Positions 1-10,700 are shown, numbered from the stretch's first letter. The stretch is DNA of 64,000 nucleotides from Flavobacterium sp. (GCA_014379405.1 JACMLU010000025.1:1-64000); one strand, 5' to 3'. The notes: generated by a model not told the origin, from the letters alone. Numbers and translations are program-made.

Positions 1-1
1 A

Positions 2-727
2 AATAATAAAATGAATACAACTTCCGATTTAAAAGTAGTGTACTTCCCATCCTGCATCAATAGGAGTATGGGCAAAAATAGTTTTCAAGCCGAAGACGAT
101 CTTCAATTGACGGAATTGACCCATCAATTGTTGCTTCGTGCGGGTTTTACCATAATTTATCCCGAAGCAATGGACACGCACTGTTGCGGAATGCCTTTTT
201 CGAGTAAAGGTTTTGCCGAAGCCAATCACGCCCAATCCGAAGCATTGGAAACAGCACTTTTAAAAGCATCTGAAAACGGAAAATATCCTGTTTTGTATGA
301 TATGAGTCCGTGTTTTTACCATTCGAAAGAAGAGTTTTCGAAAGCCTTAAAAATTGTCGATCCCATCGAATTTATGTTGGATTTCGTGATGCCGCATTTG
401 ACAGTAAAAAACAAAAAAGATACCGTTGCCGTTTTCCCAGTTTGTTCGGTTAAAAAAATTGGAAAAATGGATCACCTTTTGGCTTTATCCCAACTTTGTT
501 CCAATGAAGTAACGATGATTGACAGCAATTGTTGCGGTTTTGCCGGCGACAGAGGCTTCCTGATTCCTGAACTCAACGAACACGGATTACGTGATTTAAA
601 AACTCAAATTCCAACTAACTGCAAAGAAGGTTATTCAACCAGTAGAACTTGCGAAATTGGATTGGAAAATATCAGTGGCATCGATTTTAAATCGATTTTT
701 TATTTGATTGAGGAAGTGACTAGGTAA
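2..727 (+). CDS. Fe-S oxidoreductase, C-terminal part (lactate/glycolate dehydrogenase-like), 5' truncated
   Basis: The reading frame is open to the left window edge, with no stop before the ATG at 11, so this is most likely the 3' end of a longer gene. The visible ~240 residues contain two cysteine-rich (CCG-type) segments: PSC followed by HCCGMPF near residue 60, and PVCS followed by NCCGFAG near residue 175. Such repeats form the heterodisulfide-reductase-like C-terminus of FAD-linked D-lactate or glycolate dehydrogenases (FAD domain, ferredoxin domain, then CCG domains), which pass electrons from hydroxy acids to the respiratory chain. The FAD part is not visible, so the substrate is inferred. 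Its last codons (KSIFYLIEEVTR) recur almost unchanged at 15211-15249. Confidence 0.75.
   Translation, partial: NNKMNTTSDLKVVYFPSCINRSMGKNSFQAEDDLQLTELTHQLLLRAGFTIIYPEAMDTHCCGMPFSSKGFAEANHAQSEALETALLKASENGKYPVLYDMSPCFYHSKEEFSKALKIVDPIEFMLDFVMPHLTVKNKKDTVAVFPVCSVKKIGKMDHLLALSQLCSNEVTMIDSNCCGFAGDRGFLIPELNEHGLRDLKTQIPTNCKEGYSTSRTCEIGLENISGIDFKSIFYLIEEVTR
687..726 (+). repeat. 40-bp direct repeat, left copy (3' end of oxidoreductase gene)
   Basis: Ungapped alignment with 15209-15248 gives 36 of 40 identical bases. The four differences fall in codons (two silent, E to K and V to L), so both copies encode the same C-terminal end of a protein. Similarity does not extend outside these 40 bp. The pair brackets the PUL and may mark an insertion boundary. 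Confidence 0.7.
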
Positions 728-876
728 AAAATCCAACACAGATTTGCTTCGCCTATTTGCGATCTTTCGGTTCATGAATTTTATCAGGTTAATTTTTTAT
801 TGAAAAAATTTTATCCTTTTTAAAACTACAATTATATTTTACTCGTACATAGTAAGTAACAAAAACTTATTTTACT

Positions 877-2400
877 ATGAAAACAACAAATTTGAACACT
901 CGTCTCGCTTCGTTTCTTATGTTAGGAACACTAGCTTTTACCATTTTTTCGTGTAACAATGATAATACTGATTATTCAAATATGGCGCCAATAGCTCCAG
1001 ATGTGAATTTTACAGCATTGACAAACACCAATAGCATTGCAAAATACAATGCAAGAAATTTGGCAACGCCCACTTCAACGACTACTATTACTGGTTTACC
1101 AAGTGGAGAAAAAATTGTAAGTATCGATTACCGACCTGCAACAGGACAGTTGTATGCGGTAGGAACTTCCAGCCGTCTTTATTTTATTAATGAAGAATCC
1201 GGTTTGGCTACTGCTATAGGAAGTGCTGCATTTACTCCAGCAATAAGCGGAACTACTGCTAGCATAAACTTTAACCCAACTGTGGATAGAATTCGTTTGG
1301 TAACACCAACAGGGCAAAATTTGCGTTTGCATCCTGAGTTAGGAACTGTTGCGGCTACAGATTCTCAAATAAACGGAGGAACATCTCCAAGTATTGGAGC
1401 TGTGGCTTATACCAATAGCGTTGCGGGTGCAGCCACGACACAGCTTTTTGATATTGATTTTACGCAAGATAAATTATATCTTCAAAATCCACCCAATAAT
1501 GGAACTCTGGAAGAAGTAGGTCCTTTGACAGTTGACTTTGCTGGAGTTGGAAATTTTGATATTCTTCCTGATAATAGTTCAGCATTGGCAGTTACATACA
1601 ATAATAATATGTCCAATTTATACACCGTTAATTTAGCTACAGGAAAAGCAGAAAAAGTGGGCGTTTTTGGAATGGCAGTTATCGGAATTGCTTTCAAAAC
1701 CAATCCTGTTGCATTTGCAGCAACGGCTGACAATAAATTATACCGATTTGACCCAACCAATCCAACGATGAATTCAGTAAGTTTTGTTGGACTTTTAACC
1801 AGTGAAACTGTTGTCGGTTTAGATTTTAGACCTGCAACTGGAACACTTTATGCAATAACCAATCAAAGTAGATTATTGACCGTAAATACAGCCAGCGGAC
1901 AAGTTACAGTCGTAGGCGTAGCTTTTACTCCCGCTTTGTCTGGAATTTGTTTTGGGTTTGATTTTAATCCAATGGTAGATAGAATAAGATTGGTAAGCAA
2001 TACTGGACAAAACTTAAGATTGCATCCCGATTTAGGAACTGTTGTCGCAACCGATACCAGTTTAAATCCAAATACACCAGCGGTAAGTGGCGCTGCTTAC
2101 ACGAATAACTTTGCAAATACTGCCACAACTGCTTTATTTGTTATCGACTACACCACCAATATGTTGTACAACCAAAATCCACCGAACAACGGCACTCTGG
2201 TTCCTGTAGGCTCTTTAGGAATTGATGTGGATTCTGAAAATGGTTTTGATATTGGAGGTAGTTCCAATAAAGCTTTTGCTTTGTTTAAAGTAGGTGGAAT
2301 GAGTGCTGTGTATTCTATCAATTTGACAACTGGAGCTGCTACAAAAATTAAGGATTTTAATATCACGGCAACTGCAATGGCGGTCGGTTTGGGATTCTAA
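877..2400 (+). CDS. Lipoprotein with two tandem DUF4394 domains
   Basis: The N-terminus is a lipoprotein signal (hydrophobic stretch ending IFSCNN, Cys near residue 26), which predicts a lipid-anchored surface or periplasmic protein. The rest is a duplicated ~220-residue unit, at about residues 60-275 and 285-507. Both halves carry the same landmarks: DYRPATGQLYA / DFRPATGTLYA, DRIRLV followed by TGQNLRLHP, LGTV.ATD, and QNPPNNGTL. This is the DUF4394 family, which is beta-rich and of unknown function. A good hairpin terminator follows at 2427-2466, so the gene is probably monocistronic. It lies on the PUL side of the left direct repeat, but nothing ties it to glycan use. Confidence 0.85.
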   Translation: MKTTNLNTRLASFLMLGTLAFTIFSCNNDNTDYSNMAPIAPDVNFTALTNTNSIAKYNARNLATPTSTTTITGLPSGEKIVSIDYRPATGQLYAVGTSSRLYFINEESGLATAIGSAAFTPAISGTTASINFNPTVDRIRLVTPTGQNLRLHPELGTVAATDSQINGGTSPSIGAVAYTNSVAGAATTQLFDIDFTQDKLYLQNPPNNGTLEEVGPLTVDFAGVGNFDILPDNSSALAVTYNNNMSNLYTVNLATGKAEKVGVFGMAVIGIAFKTNPVAFAATADNKLYRFDPTNPTMNSVSFVGLLTSETVVGLDFRPATGTLYAITNQSRLLTVNTASGQVTVVGVAFTPALSGICFGFDFNPMVDRIRLVSNTGQNLRLHPDLGTVVATDTSLNPNTPAVSGAAYTNNFANTATTALFVIDYTTNMLYNQNPPNNGTLVPVGSLGIDVDSENGFDIGGSSNKAFALFKVGGMSAVYSINLTTGAATKIKDFNITATAMAVGLGF

Positions 2401-2426
2401 AATAAATTATTTTGTTTTTGTTAGTA

Positions 2427-2466
2427 AACCTAGTCAGGATTTAAAAATTCTGGCTGGGTTTTTTTA
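2427..2466 (+). terminator. Intrinsic terminator after the DUF4394 gene
   Basis: Arms AACCTAGTCAGGA and TTCTGGCTGGGTT pair over 13 bp with G-U wobbles around a short A/T loop and are followed by a T tract (2459-2465). Confidence 0.75.
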
Positions 2467-2588
2467 CTTAACTTTTCGGTTTAATAGTCAAAAATAGTTT
2501 ACAAAGCATATAGAAAATTCAAATCTTTTATCTTTGGAACAGATTCTTTTTTTTATTTGATCATTGTATTTTTTAACTGTTTCATGTA

Positions 2589-3725
2589 CTAATTTGCAAT
2601 TGAAAATTTGTAAATACAAATGGAATAATATTCCATTCCAGGGTTTAATCTTGTTGAAGGAAAATGTTCTTTATTGGGACTATCGGGAAAATGTTGTGTT
2701 TCTAAACAAAAAGCTGTTCTATGATGATATGTTTTTTTATCTTTTCCAACGACGCTACCATCTAAAAAATTACCTCCATAAAACTGGAGACCTGGTTCAT
2801 TAGTGTAAACTTCCATTTGTCTTCCTGAAATGGGATCCAAAATTTTTGCGGCAAAGTTAAGTCCATTCAGGTTTTGATTAAGCACAAAATTATGATCATA
2901 TCCTAGTCCATAATTCAATTGTTTATTGTTGATTTCTAGCCTTTTTCCGATAGGGGTAAGTTTTTGAAAATCAAAAGGCGTATTTTCAACGGTTGCAATT
3001 TCTCCGGTTGGTATTAAACCTTTATCTACTGGTGTGTAATAGGCAGCATTGATTTGTAAAAGATGATCGTTAATTGTACCATTGCCTGCTCCTTTTAAAT
3101 TAAAAAAAGAATGATGTGTTAGGTTAACCACTGTTGGAGCATCCGTAGATGCCCAATACTCTATTTTTAATTCATTGTTATCCATAAGTTTATAAACCAC
3201 TTTTATGGAAAGATTTCCTGGATAACCTTCCTCCATTTCTTTAGAACGGTAATGCAATTCTAGGGTTTGACCGTCTATTTGTTTTGTATCCCAAACTACC
3301 GAATCGTACCCTTTAATACCACCATGAAGATGGTTTTCATCATTGTTTTTGGCTAAATCATATTCTTTTCCATCCAATGAGAATTTTCCTTTAGCAATAC
3401 GATTGCCATAGCGTCCTATTAAGGCACCAAAATATTTTTCTTTAGAACTTAAATAATCATCAATTTTTGAATGTCCCAATACAACATCTTGATAAACTCC
3501 AAGTCGATCTGGCACCCATAATGAAACAACTTTTCCTCCGTAATTAGTAATCTCTGCCGTCATTCCAGAGTAATTCTTCAAGGTATAAAGCCTTACTTGT
3601 TTGCCATCTACTACTTTTTCGAAGCTGCTCTTTTCAATATGTTTACTATTTGTCTTTTTTTCGGTTTGTCCTAAAGTTATAAAAGTTGAAAGGAAAAAAG
3701 AAAGTGTTAAAATTATATTTTTCAT
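2589..3725 (-). CDS. galM: Secreted galactose mutarotase (aldose 1-epimerase)
   Basis: Interconverts alpha and beta anomers of aldoses, usually preparing released sugars for uptake or metabolism. A cleavable signal peptide (residues 1-20, ending TLGQ) predicts export to the periplasm. The 378-residue length is typical of extracellular Bacteroidota forms. Family residues are present: NHLHGG (His132, His134), the catalytic-acid region THHSFFN (His204/205), and the catalytic-base motif FCLETQHFPDSPN with Glu342. It is the last gene of the leftward PUL, 187 bp after the GH-A gene, and probably acts on monosaccharides released by the upstream glycosidases. Substrate preference (galactose, arabinose or xylose) cannot be read from the sequence. 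Confidence 0.92.
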   Translation of the reverse strand: MKNIILTLSFFLSTFITLGQTEKKTNSKHIEKSSFEKVVDGKQVRLYTLKNYSGMTAEITNYGGKVVSLWVPDRLGVYQDVVLGHSKIDDYLSSKEKYFGALIGRYGNRIAKGKFSLDGKEYDLAKNNDENHLHGGIKGYDSVVWDTKQIDGQTLELHYRSKEMEEGYPGNLSIKVVYKLMDNNELKIEYWASTDAPTVVNLTHHSFFNLKGAGNGTINDHLLQINAAYYTPVDKGLIPTGEIATVENTPFDFQKLTPIGKRLEINNKQLNYGLGYDHNFVLNQNLNGLNFAAKILDPISGRQMEVYTNEPGLQFYGGNFLDGSVVGKDKKTYHHRTAFCLETQHFPDSPNKEHFPSTRLNPGMEYYSICIYKFSIAN

Positions 3726-3912
3726 TGTTTATTACTTTATTTTTTTGGTATAAATATCAAAATTTGTTTACTGCTGAATGAAGTGATTTAAAATGGTCTT
3801 TTTGCCCCCAATCGAAAAAAGTTTAAATCAACTTCAATGATAAAATCATTTAACAATTATTTTTTTCCATACTCCATATCTAGAAAAAGTTTGTAACTCT
3901 TGCTTGATAAAT

Positions 3913-4986
3913 TTATTTTTCAGAGGATAATTTTTTTATTAAATCAACTTCTTCCTGTTTGTATGGAGTTCCGTCTTTTCTAAACACATCATGAAACCAT
4001 TCAACTGGTTCTGCTCCATTTTCAACAGGTTTGTCCCATTCGTATATGGTATTTGATTTTCCTGCAACTAAACCCCAATTGATTGCGCCAATCTTTTCGT
4101 TTTTTAACAACGGTAAAATATTAGAAAATCTACTATTTCGTGTTCTTGCCATATATTCCGTGCAAATCATAGGTCTGCCATGGGTTTTAAGCAAATTAAT
4201 TACTACTTCGTGATCTTTTGGTTCTCCATAGTGATGATAGGTAATAATGTCAGAATTCAAGGCTTGAATCACATTAACTTCTTGAAATTTTTTGCTCCAC
4301 TGCCAAATTCCCGCAGTTAAAGGCTGACTCGGATTTACTTCTCTAGCCCAAACAAACACTTTCTCCAATAAAGGAACTGAAGCGCTAAATTTATCAGAAT
4401 TTCCAGGTTCATTGTATAAGTCCCATATCAAAACACGTTTGTCATCTTTGAAGGTGCCAATTATGTCTTTGACATAAATTTCCAATTCTGGAAAATTACT
4501 AACTTCTCTTGATGCAGGATCTCCAGGGTCTTGTACCCATCCCGAATTGTGTGTGCCTGGTTTTGGTTCTGGTTGCTTTCCAATTTTAGGCGATTTATCC
4601 CAAACGTCGTCAAAAATCACCAAAATGGTTTTTATGTTATGTTTATTGGCCAGTTGTAAATAGTTGTTAACTCGTTTTTTAAATCCTTTTGGATCTGCTT
4701 TATATGCTAAACTATGTAAATAAACACGCATCGTGTTAAATCCTATTTCCTGAGCATACTGTAACTCTCTGTCTATTGTTGCAGCATCAAAAGAATTCTC
4801 CTGCCACATTTCAAGCTGATTTATTGCAGTACTAGGGACAAAATTGGCACCTATTATCCACTGATTTGCATTATACCAATTAGTCGCTTTTTCAATGGTC
4901 CACTTATTATTTTTTATGTTCTTTTCTTGAGAAAATCCCGAGCTTACAATTAAAATAACTGTAAGTATTGTAAAATATTTTTTCAT
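3913..4986 (-). CDS. Secreted clan GH-A glycoside hydrolase (GH5/cellulase-like TIM barrel)
   Basis: A signal peptide (ending SSGFSQ) is followed by a single TIM-barrel domain. The two expected glutamates are present: acid/base Glu193 in WDLYNEPGN and nucleophile Glu277 in MICTEYMAR, as in clan GH-A retaining enzymes. Relatives are often labelled cellulase-family protein or 1,4-beta-xylanase, but the exact family and substrate are not certain from sequence alone. The gene lies downstream of GH43 in the PUL, beyond a strong hairpin (5027-5065) that may lower its expression relative to susCD. It probably cleaves backbone or side-chain linkages of the glycan recognised by SusCD. Confidence 0.8.
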   Translation of the reverse strand: MKKYFTILTVILIVSSGFSQEKNIKNNKWTIEKATNWYNANQWIIGANFVPSTAINQLEMWQENSFDAATIDRELQYAQEIGFNTMRVYLHSLAYKADPKGFKKRVNNYLQLANKHNIKTILVIFDDVWDKSPKIGKQPEPKPGTHNSGWVQDPGDPASREVSNFPELEIYVKDIIGTFKDDKRVLIWDLYNEPGNSDKFSASVPLLEKVFVWAREVNPSQPLTAGIWQWSKKFQEVNVIQALNSDIITYHHYGEPKDHEVVINLLKTHGRPMICTEYMARTRNSRFSNILPLLKNEKIGAINWGLVAGKSNTIYEWDKPVENGAEPVEWFHDVFRKDGTPYKQEEVDLIKKLSSEK

Positions 4987-5026
4987 ATATTAAATTATTT
5001 ATGTGATTAAAATGTCACTTTTCTTT

Positions 5027-5065
5027 AAAAAATACTACTGGTGTTTGAAGAACACCAGTAGTAAC
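5027..5065 (-). terminator. Intrinsic terminator/attenuator inside the PUL
   Basis: Perfect 13-bp arms (TACTACTGGTGTT 5033-5045; AACACCAGTAGTA 5051-5063) with a 5-nt loop. On the minus strand the hairpin is followed directly by a run of six T. It lies 26 bp after the GH43 stop and before the GH-A gene. Confidence 0.8.
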
Positions 5066-5090
5066 TTACTAACTAAAACTAAACTAATCT

Positions 5091-6200
5091 TTATTCCCCA
5101 CTGGGCTTTACTAAATTTTTATCTAAAGATTCTGGCATTCCTAGAATAGGCAATCCATTATTATCCCAAGAGATTTTTTGCATTCTCATACTTCTATTTT
5201 CCCCACAACCCTGTCCTGGTTGCGGATTGGCATGATACAGAATCCAATCTTCATTACCATCCAAGGATTTAAAAAACGAGTTATGCCCTGGCCCGAAGGC
5301 ATTGCCCGCAGCGTTAGAAACAAATAGGGGATTGGCGTCTAATCTTTTCCAAGAATTGATGTTCAAGGGATTTGAAGTAATTTCCATCCAAATGGCACCA
5401 ACACTATATCCATCTTTCCAACAAGCACCAGCAGAATAGAAAACAAACACTTTGTCATTTTTTAATAAAAACTGTGGCCCTTCTGCAACTTGAGGATTTG
5501 TATTGTTCACTTCCCAGGCCGTTGTTGGTTTTAATATGGCGACTCTATTTCCTACCACACTAAAGGGAGTATTCATTTCTGCAATGTAAATATCTTGTCT
5601 TACATCCACATTACCTTCCCAGCCCGACCAGATAAAATAATATTTGCCATTTAGTTCAAAAGGAGAACCATCGATGGCCCATTTATTGTCTGGCAAAAGC
5701 AATTCCCCTTTGTCTTGCCAAACTCCTGTAAATGGATCCGCAGCCGTGTTTTCTAAAACCCACATTCTATGGTTTGCATTATTACCATCACTAGCAGCGT
5801 AGTAAACATACCATTTGCCATTTATTTTATGCAATTCTGGTGCCCATAGATCTTTAGAATTTAAGCCTGTGGATGGTGGTGTCCAAATTACTTTTTTTGA
5901 ACCATTTTTTAAATCTGACATTTTATTTGTTCTCATCAACGTAATGTTGTTACCCGTTGTGAACGTTACAAAATATTCATTACCCTCTTTTATTACCCAC
6001 GGATCAGCACCAGAATTTAGAATTGGATTTTTAAAAGTACCCGTTGCTATGGGCGGATCAATAATAGGAAGTGGTTCCTTTGGACTACTGTTGCTATTAT
6101 CACTACATGACGTGCACGAAGCAAGTGATAGATAGAGCAGTAGTACACTAAGAATACTAGCTTTATTAATTATTTTTGATATTTTTTTTAAAACTACCAT
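5091..6200 (-). CDS. GH43 family glycosidase, lipoprotein (arabinofuranosidase/arabinanase-like)
   Basis: Lipoprotein signal with Cys29 in SLASC predicts outer-membrane anchoring. The five-bladed propeller of GH43 shows the three acidic active-site residues: Asp66 in GADPWV, Asp177 in WAIDGSPF and Glu240 in VAEGPQF. Such enzymes usually remove alpha-L-arabinofuranose or beta-xylose units from plant polysaccharides by inversion. The arabinose preference is inferred from overall resemblance and is not proven. The ATG overlaps the end of susD (7 bases shared), which implies translational coupling and places the enzyme in the susCD transcript. The 369-residue single-domain length is ordinary. Confidence 0.88.
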   Translation of the reverse strand: MVVLKKISKIINKASILSVLLLYLSLASCTSCSDNSNSSPKEPLPIIDPPIATGTFKNPILNSGADPWVIKEGNEYFVTFTTGNNITLMRTNKMSDLKNGSKKVIWTPPSTGLNSKDLWAPELHKINGKWYVYYAASDGNNANHRMWVLENTAADPFTGVWQDKGELLLPDNKWAIDGSPFELNGKYYFIWSGWEGNVDVRQDIYIAEMNTPFSVVGNRVAILKPTTAWEVNNTNPQVAEGPQFLLKNDKVFVFYSAGACWKDGYSVGAIWMEITSNPLNINSWKRLDANPLFVSNAAGNAFGPGHNSFFKSLDGNEDWILYHANPQPGQGCGENRSMRMQKISWDNNGLPILGMPESLDKNLVKPSGE

Positions 6201-7708
6201 TCTGGATTTTGCTTCATGTTAGGATTTATGTCAAGTTCTCTTTGAGGTATTGGTAATAATTCATGTTTACCAATCTCAAAATTGTTGAAACCAGGGTCTT
6301 TGGTTTTTAATGAAGAGCCTAAATCTCCCCATCTTTTTAAATCATTAAAACGATGTCCTTCTCCCGTTAATTCTAAAAGTCGTTCGTGTTTTATTTGAGT
6401 TAAAAACGCTTGCTGTGACAATCCTATGGGCAAATTAGCTAATCCAGCTCTAGTCCTTACCTTGTTGACATATTGGTAAGCATTGATTGTGCCTCCGTTA
6501 GCATTTAAACATTCGGCATACATAAGCAAAACATCTGCCAATCGTATGAATCTGTAATTGTTAATACCTCTGTAGCCTTCAAAATTTCTTATGTGGTCAT
6601 GAAGATTTTTTCTAAAGAATACACGATTGTTTGTCAGACCATAGCGCTGTGCCCATGTTTCACCATATACCATTGTTGCCGTTGGTCCTGCTTCATTGGT
6701 ATAATCATAAAGATATGTAGCTGCTAATCTAGGATCTCTTTTGTTTAAAATAGTTTTTTCAATTTCAAATTCGCCTACTACCCATCTTAATGCTTCACCG
6801 TCACTCCAACCTATGCCTGGTGGTGCATAAAATTGACCCAAAGACGTACCATAATTGTGGTTTGCGGTATCCACATCATTATCAGTCCCTTCTGTTGGGT
6901 TTTCGATATAACTCCATTCAATTATGGATTCTTTATTAAATTCTGAGGTGACTTTAAAATTATCTGAATAGTCAGAAACCAAGCCATAAATGGTAGCTCC
7001 AGGACCAGTAATAAAATAATCTAAAGCGATTTTGGCATTAGGGTAATCTTTAATCTGCATATAGGCTTTGCCTAATAAAGCATGAGCTCCCCCTTTAGTC
7101 ATTCTTCCTTTGTCATTTGCATTACCATACGTTTCTGGCAATCTTTTTGCCGCCTCTGTTAAATCCAATATCACCTGTGCCCATACTTCAGATTCTGAAG
7201 AAGTTTTTGGTAAGTCATTAGGTTTGGAAGGCTCTAATTGAAGTGCAACATTTCCCCATAAACTGGCCAAATGATAATAGTGCATCCCTCTAAAGAAATA
7301 GGCTTCGCCTAAAATTCTTGATTTTAACTGTTCATTCATTTGAATGTTAGGCACATTGGCTAGAACTTGATTCGCTCTAAAAATGCCCACATAATTATCT
7401 ATGTATATGTCTGAAAAAGGACCAAAGTTAGAATCGGGTTGTATAAAATTATTCATGGCATTTGCAAGATCACTCCAAGGACTATAGCTTGCACCCACAT
7501 CTGAGCGTAGGTCATAAGCCATCGGTTGCCATCTTGAGAATCCACCACGATGTAATGTACTATAACAGGAATTTACTCCTTTGATGGCGTCGGATTCACT
7601 TTTCCAAAAACTTTCGTTTGTAACCTCGTTTGGATTTATTATGTCTAGCTCATTGTTACAAGAATAAAATCCTATTGTCAATGCAATTAATGTTATTATT
7701 TTCTTCAT
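6194..7708 (-). CDS. susD: SusD/RagB-family glycan-binding lipoprotein
   Basis: Surface lipoprotein that forms the lid of the SusC channel and captures oligosaccharides. The ATG at 7706-7708 is chosen because it gives a proper lipoprotein signal (MKKIITLIALTIGFYSCNN) and starts 11 bp after the susC stop; the frame is open 20 codons further upstream, but that would run into susC. The protein has the usual ~504 residues, an N-terminal TPR-like region (FRANQVLANVP, LGEAYFFRGMHYYHLASLWG) and the family C-terminal segment (RLLELTGEGHRFNDLKRWG ... LLPIPQRELDINPN). It overlaps the GH43 start. Confidence 0.95.
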   Translation of the reverse strand: MKKIITLIALTIGFYSCNNELDIINPNEVTNESFWKSESDAIKGVNSCYSTLHRGGFSRWQPMAYDLRSDVGASYSPWSDLANAMNNFIQPDSNFGPFSDIYIDNYVGIFRANQVLANVPNIQMNEQLKSRILGEAYFFRGMHYYHLASLWGNVALQLEPSKPNDLPKTSSESEVWAQVILDLTEAAKRLPETYGNANDKGRMTKGGAHALLGKAYMQIKDYPNAKIALDYFITGPGATIYGLVSDYSDNFKVTSEFNKESIIEWSYIENPTEGTDNDVDTANHNYGTSLGQFYAPPGIGWSDGEALRWVVGEFEIEKTILNKRDPRLAATYLYDYTNEAGPTATMVYGETWAQRYGLTNNRVFFRKNLHDHIRNFEGYRGINNYRFIRLADVLLMYAECLNANGGTINAYQYVNKVRTRAGLANLPIGLSQQAFLTQIKHERLLELTGEGHRFNDLKRWGDLGSSLKTKDPGFNNFEIGKHELLPIPQRELDINPNMKQNPEW

Positions 7709-7719
7709 GATGTTTGTTT

Positions 7720-10700
7720 TTAAAATTCTACGTTTAGACCAAGTGAGTATATTCTGTTTGAAGGCCAATTTCCATTGTCTACTCCTCTTTCCAAAATTCC
7801 ATTTCCTTGTACATCTGGATCTAATCCGGAATACTTTGTTATCGTAAATAAATTTTGACCACTTACATATAATCTTAATCTTGACATTCCAATTTTGCTT
7901 AAAAAGGCATCTTCAAAATTGTACCCAAATTGTAGGTTTCTTAATCTTATGTATGACCCATCTTCTAACCATCTGTCTGAATTAAACCTAGCATTATCCA
8001 CCAATCCTTGATCTCCAGTGGCAACGCCTATTCTCGGATCGCTTGTATTGGTATTTGTTGGAGTCCAAGGACTTATGTCACTTCTGAAATTGGTGTTTTG
8101 ATAAGAATCTAATTCTCTTTTCACGCTATTAAATAATTCGTGACCAAAGATGCCTACAAATTGCATGCTCAAATCAAAGTTTTTGAATTCAAAGCCAAGT
8201 TGCATTCCAGTTTGCAAAGTAGGCCAAGGCGTAGAACCACTAAAAGCTCTATCTCCATCGGTAATTTTTCCGTCTCCATTGTCATCAACAAATTTGATGT
8301 CTCCTGGTTTTGCAAATGGCTGAATGAGATTTCCATTTAATGAATAAGCATTGATTTCTGCTTGGTTTTGAAAAATACCATCGGTTTTTAACAAATACCA
8401 TTGTCCTAATGGTTGCCCTACTTTTGATCTAGTCAATCCAGTTTGAATGTAATCTATTCCGCCACCTTGATTCCCAACTGCTTCCACACGATTCTTAATA
8501 CTGGTTAGATTTAAACTAACATTCCATTTCAAACTATGACTATTATTTCGATAAGAAGCGTCAAACTCAAATCCAGTATTTCTGATGGATCCAGCATTAA
8601 CAGGAGGACTTCCACCTAAATTCCCCAAGTATAAGGCAAAAGGTAAATTAGTAACTAAAGCATCTTGTGAAAGAGAATTATAATAGGCTGCTGAAAATTT
8701 TAAACTATTATCAAACAGGGCCGCTTCCATACCAAAGTTTTGTGTTTTACGGTTTTCCCATCTTAAATCTGGGTTAACTAATTTGGCTTGATAAGAACCT
8801 ACTTGTGGAAGATCTCCTATAATGGCTCTGGTATTATTATTTATAGTTCCTTGCCAATCAAAAGAGCCTAAAGTCACAATTCCTAACTCACCATAAGAGG
8901 CATTTATTTTTAAATCATTTATCCAAGAAACTTTAAAAAAGTCCTCTTTGCTTATTCTCCATGAACCAGCAATTGATGGAAAAGTACCTGTTCTATTAGC
9001 GCTACTAAAGCGACTGTCTTTATCAATTCTTCCGGTTAAGGTTAAGTAATATTTATTTTTATAATCATAATTTATTCTTCCTAAATATCCAAAAGTTCTG
9101 TAATCATCGGTAATGGCTCCTTCAGTAGATGAGGTTCCGGTTGCTGAGTTTATTTGGTCAAAAACTTGGCCTCCTAGCTCAGTAACATCACTTCTTACTG
9201 CAAGTGAAAAGTCTCTCGTCGTGCGTTGGTCAGAAATACCTACCACACCGTTTATGTTATGATTACCATAAGTTTTGTTGTAATTCAAGGTGTGCTCCAT
9301 CAAAAAGCTGGTGTATCTCGCTCTGTTGTCTGCAATGAAACTTGGTCTTTGAGCACCGTTAAATTGAGTGATTCCATTTTTTCTAATTCCTTTGGAGAAA
9401 TCAAAACTTGCTTCAATTCCAGTATTAAATTTATAACTCAATCCGTCTAGGATATTTACTTTTATAAATGCATTCCCCACAACTTTGGCATTATTAATTT
9501 TTTCGCGTAATAGGTCATTTACAGCAACTTGATTTTTAGCATAGGTTACCGCATCTACCGTTCCAATTCCCCAACCTCCAGGATTGTTGGCGTTAACATA
9601 TTGATCTCCCTGCACAGGAATGGTTGGCAACATTACGGCCATGTCAAAAAATGGATTCCCGGTATCGATGGAGTTCAAGGGTTGATATGTGTTTGTGTTT
9701 GTCAGTACAATGTTTTCGCCAATGGTTACTATTCCTCTTTTAAATTCAGTATTAATTCGAAAAGAAGATCTTTGAAAAGAACGTCCAATGAGTACGCCTT
9801 TATTTTCAAAATGGCTACCAGACATAAAATAGGATGAGTTTTCTCCGCCTCCAGAGGCAGAAAGATTTAAATCTAAAACAGATCCAGTTCTGATTATTTC
9901 ATCTTGCCAGTTGGTATTAATGTTAGGATTAAAGTTGGCTCCAACGGAGGTAGGAGGTGTAAGTCCTGAATTAACATAACTTGTTGTTTGCATTTGGGCA
10001 AATTCGGTATTATTCATTAAATCCCAAGTTTGTGGAATCTCTTGAACACCCGTTAAAGAAGAGATAGAAAATTTAAGTGGTCCTTTTTTTCCGGATTTAG
10101 TGGTAATGATGATTACACCGTTTGCCGCTCTAGATCCATAAATGGCAGCCGCCGAAGCGTCTTTAAGAATTTGTATGGATTCAATGTCGTTGTTGTTTAT
10201 TGTAGCATTGGCGTCGGCAATCATTCCGTCAATGATATAAAGTGGATTTGAGTTAACAAAACTCGCAGCTCCTCTAATTTCAATTTGAGAATTTTGACCC
10301 GGTTGACCGCCATTTCTAACAGTAACTCCAGAGGCTAATCCTTGAATGGATTCCGCAAAAGAATTACTGACAATTTTATTCGATTTTTTAGGATCAATCA
10401 ATGAAGTTGCTCCAGTTAAATCTCGTTTTTTTACCGATTGATACCCAATTACCACTACTTCATCTAAACTATTTTCAGCAGTTTTTAATGTGATATTGAT
10501 AACGCTTTTATTGTTTACCGCCATTATTTGGTCTACATATCCTAAGAAACTTACTTTTAATGAGGCAGAAGACGGAACGTTGTTTAAACTAAATTTCCCA
10601 TCAATATCAGTTGAGGTTGAGGCATTAGTGCCAACTACGCTAATGTTGGCTCCGGGCAATGTAGCTCCTTGAGAATCTTTAACCGTACCGGTAATGTTTT

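Noticed and set aside
2564..2803. 79-codon rightward frame at the galM 3' end
   Set aside because: Overlaps the conserved catalytic end of galM in antisense and has no signal or family.
7709..7768. 20-codon N-terminal extension of SusD
   Set aside because: Would overlap the susC end and place a polar stretch before the lipoprotein signal.
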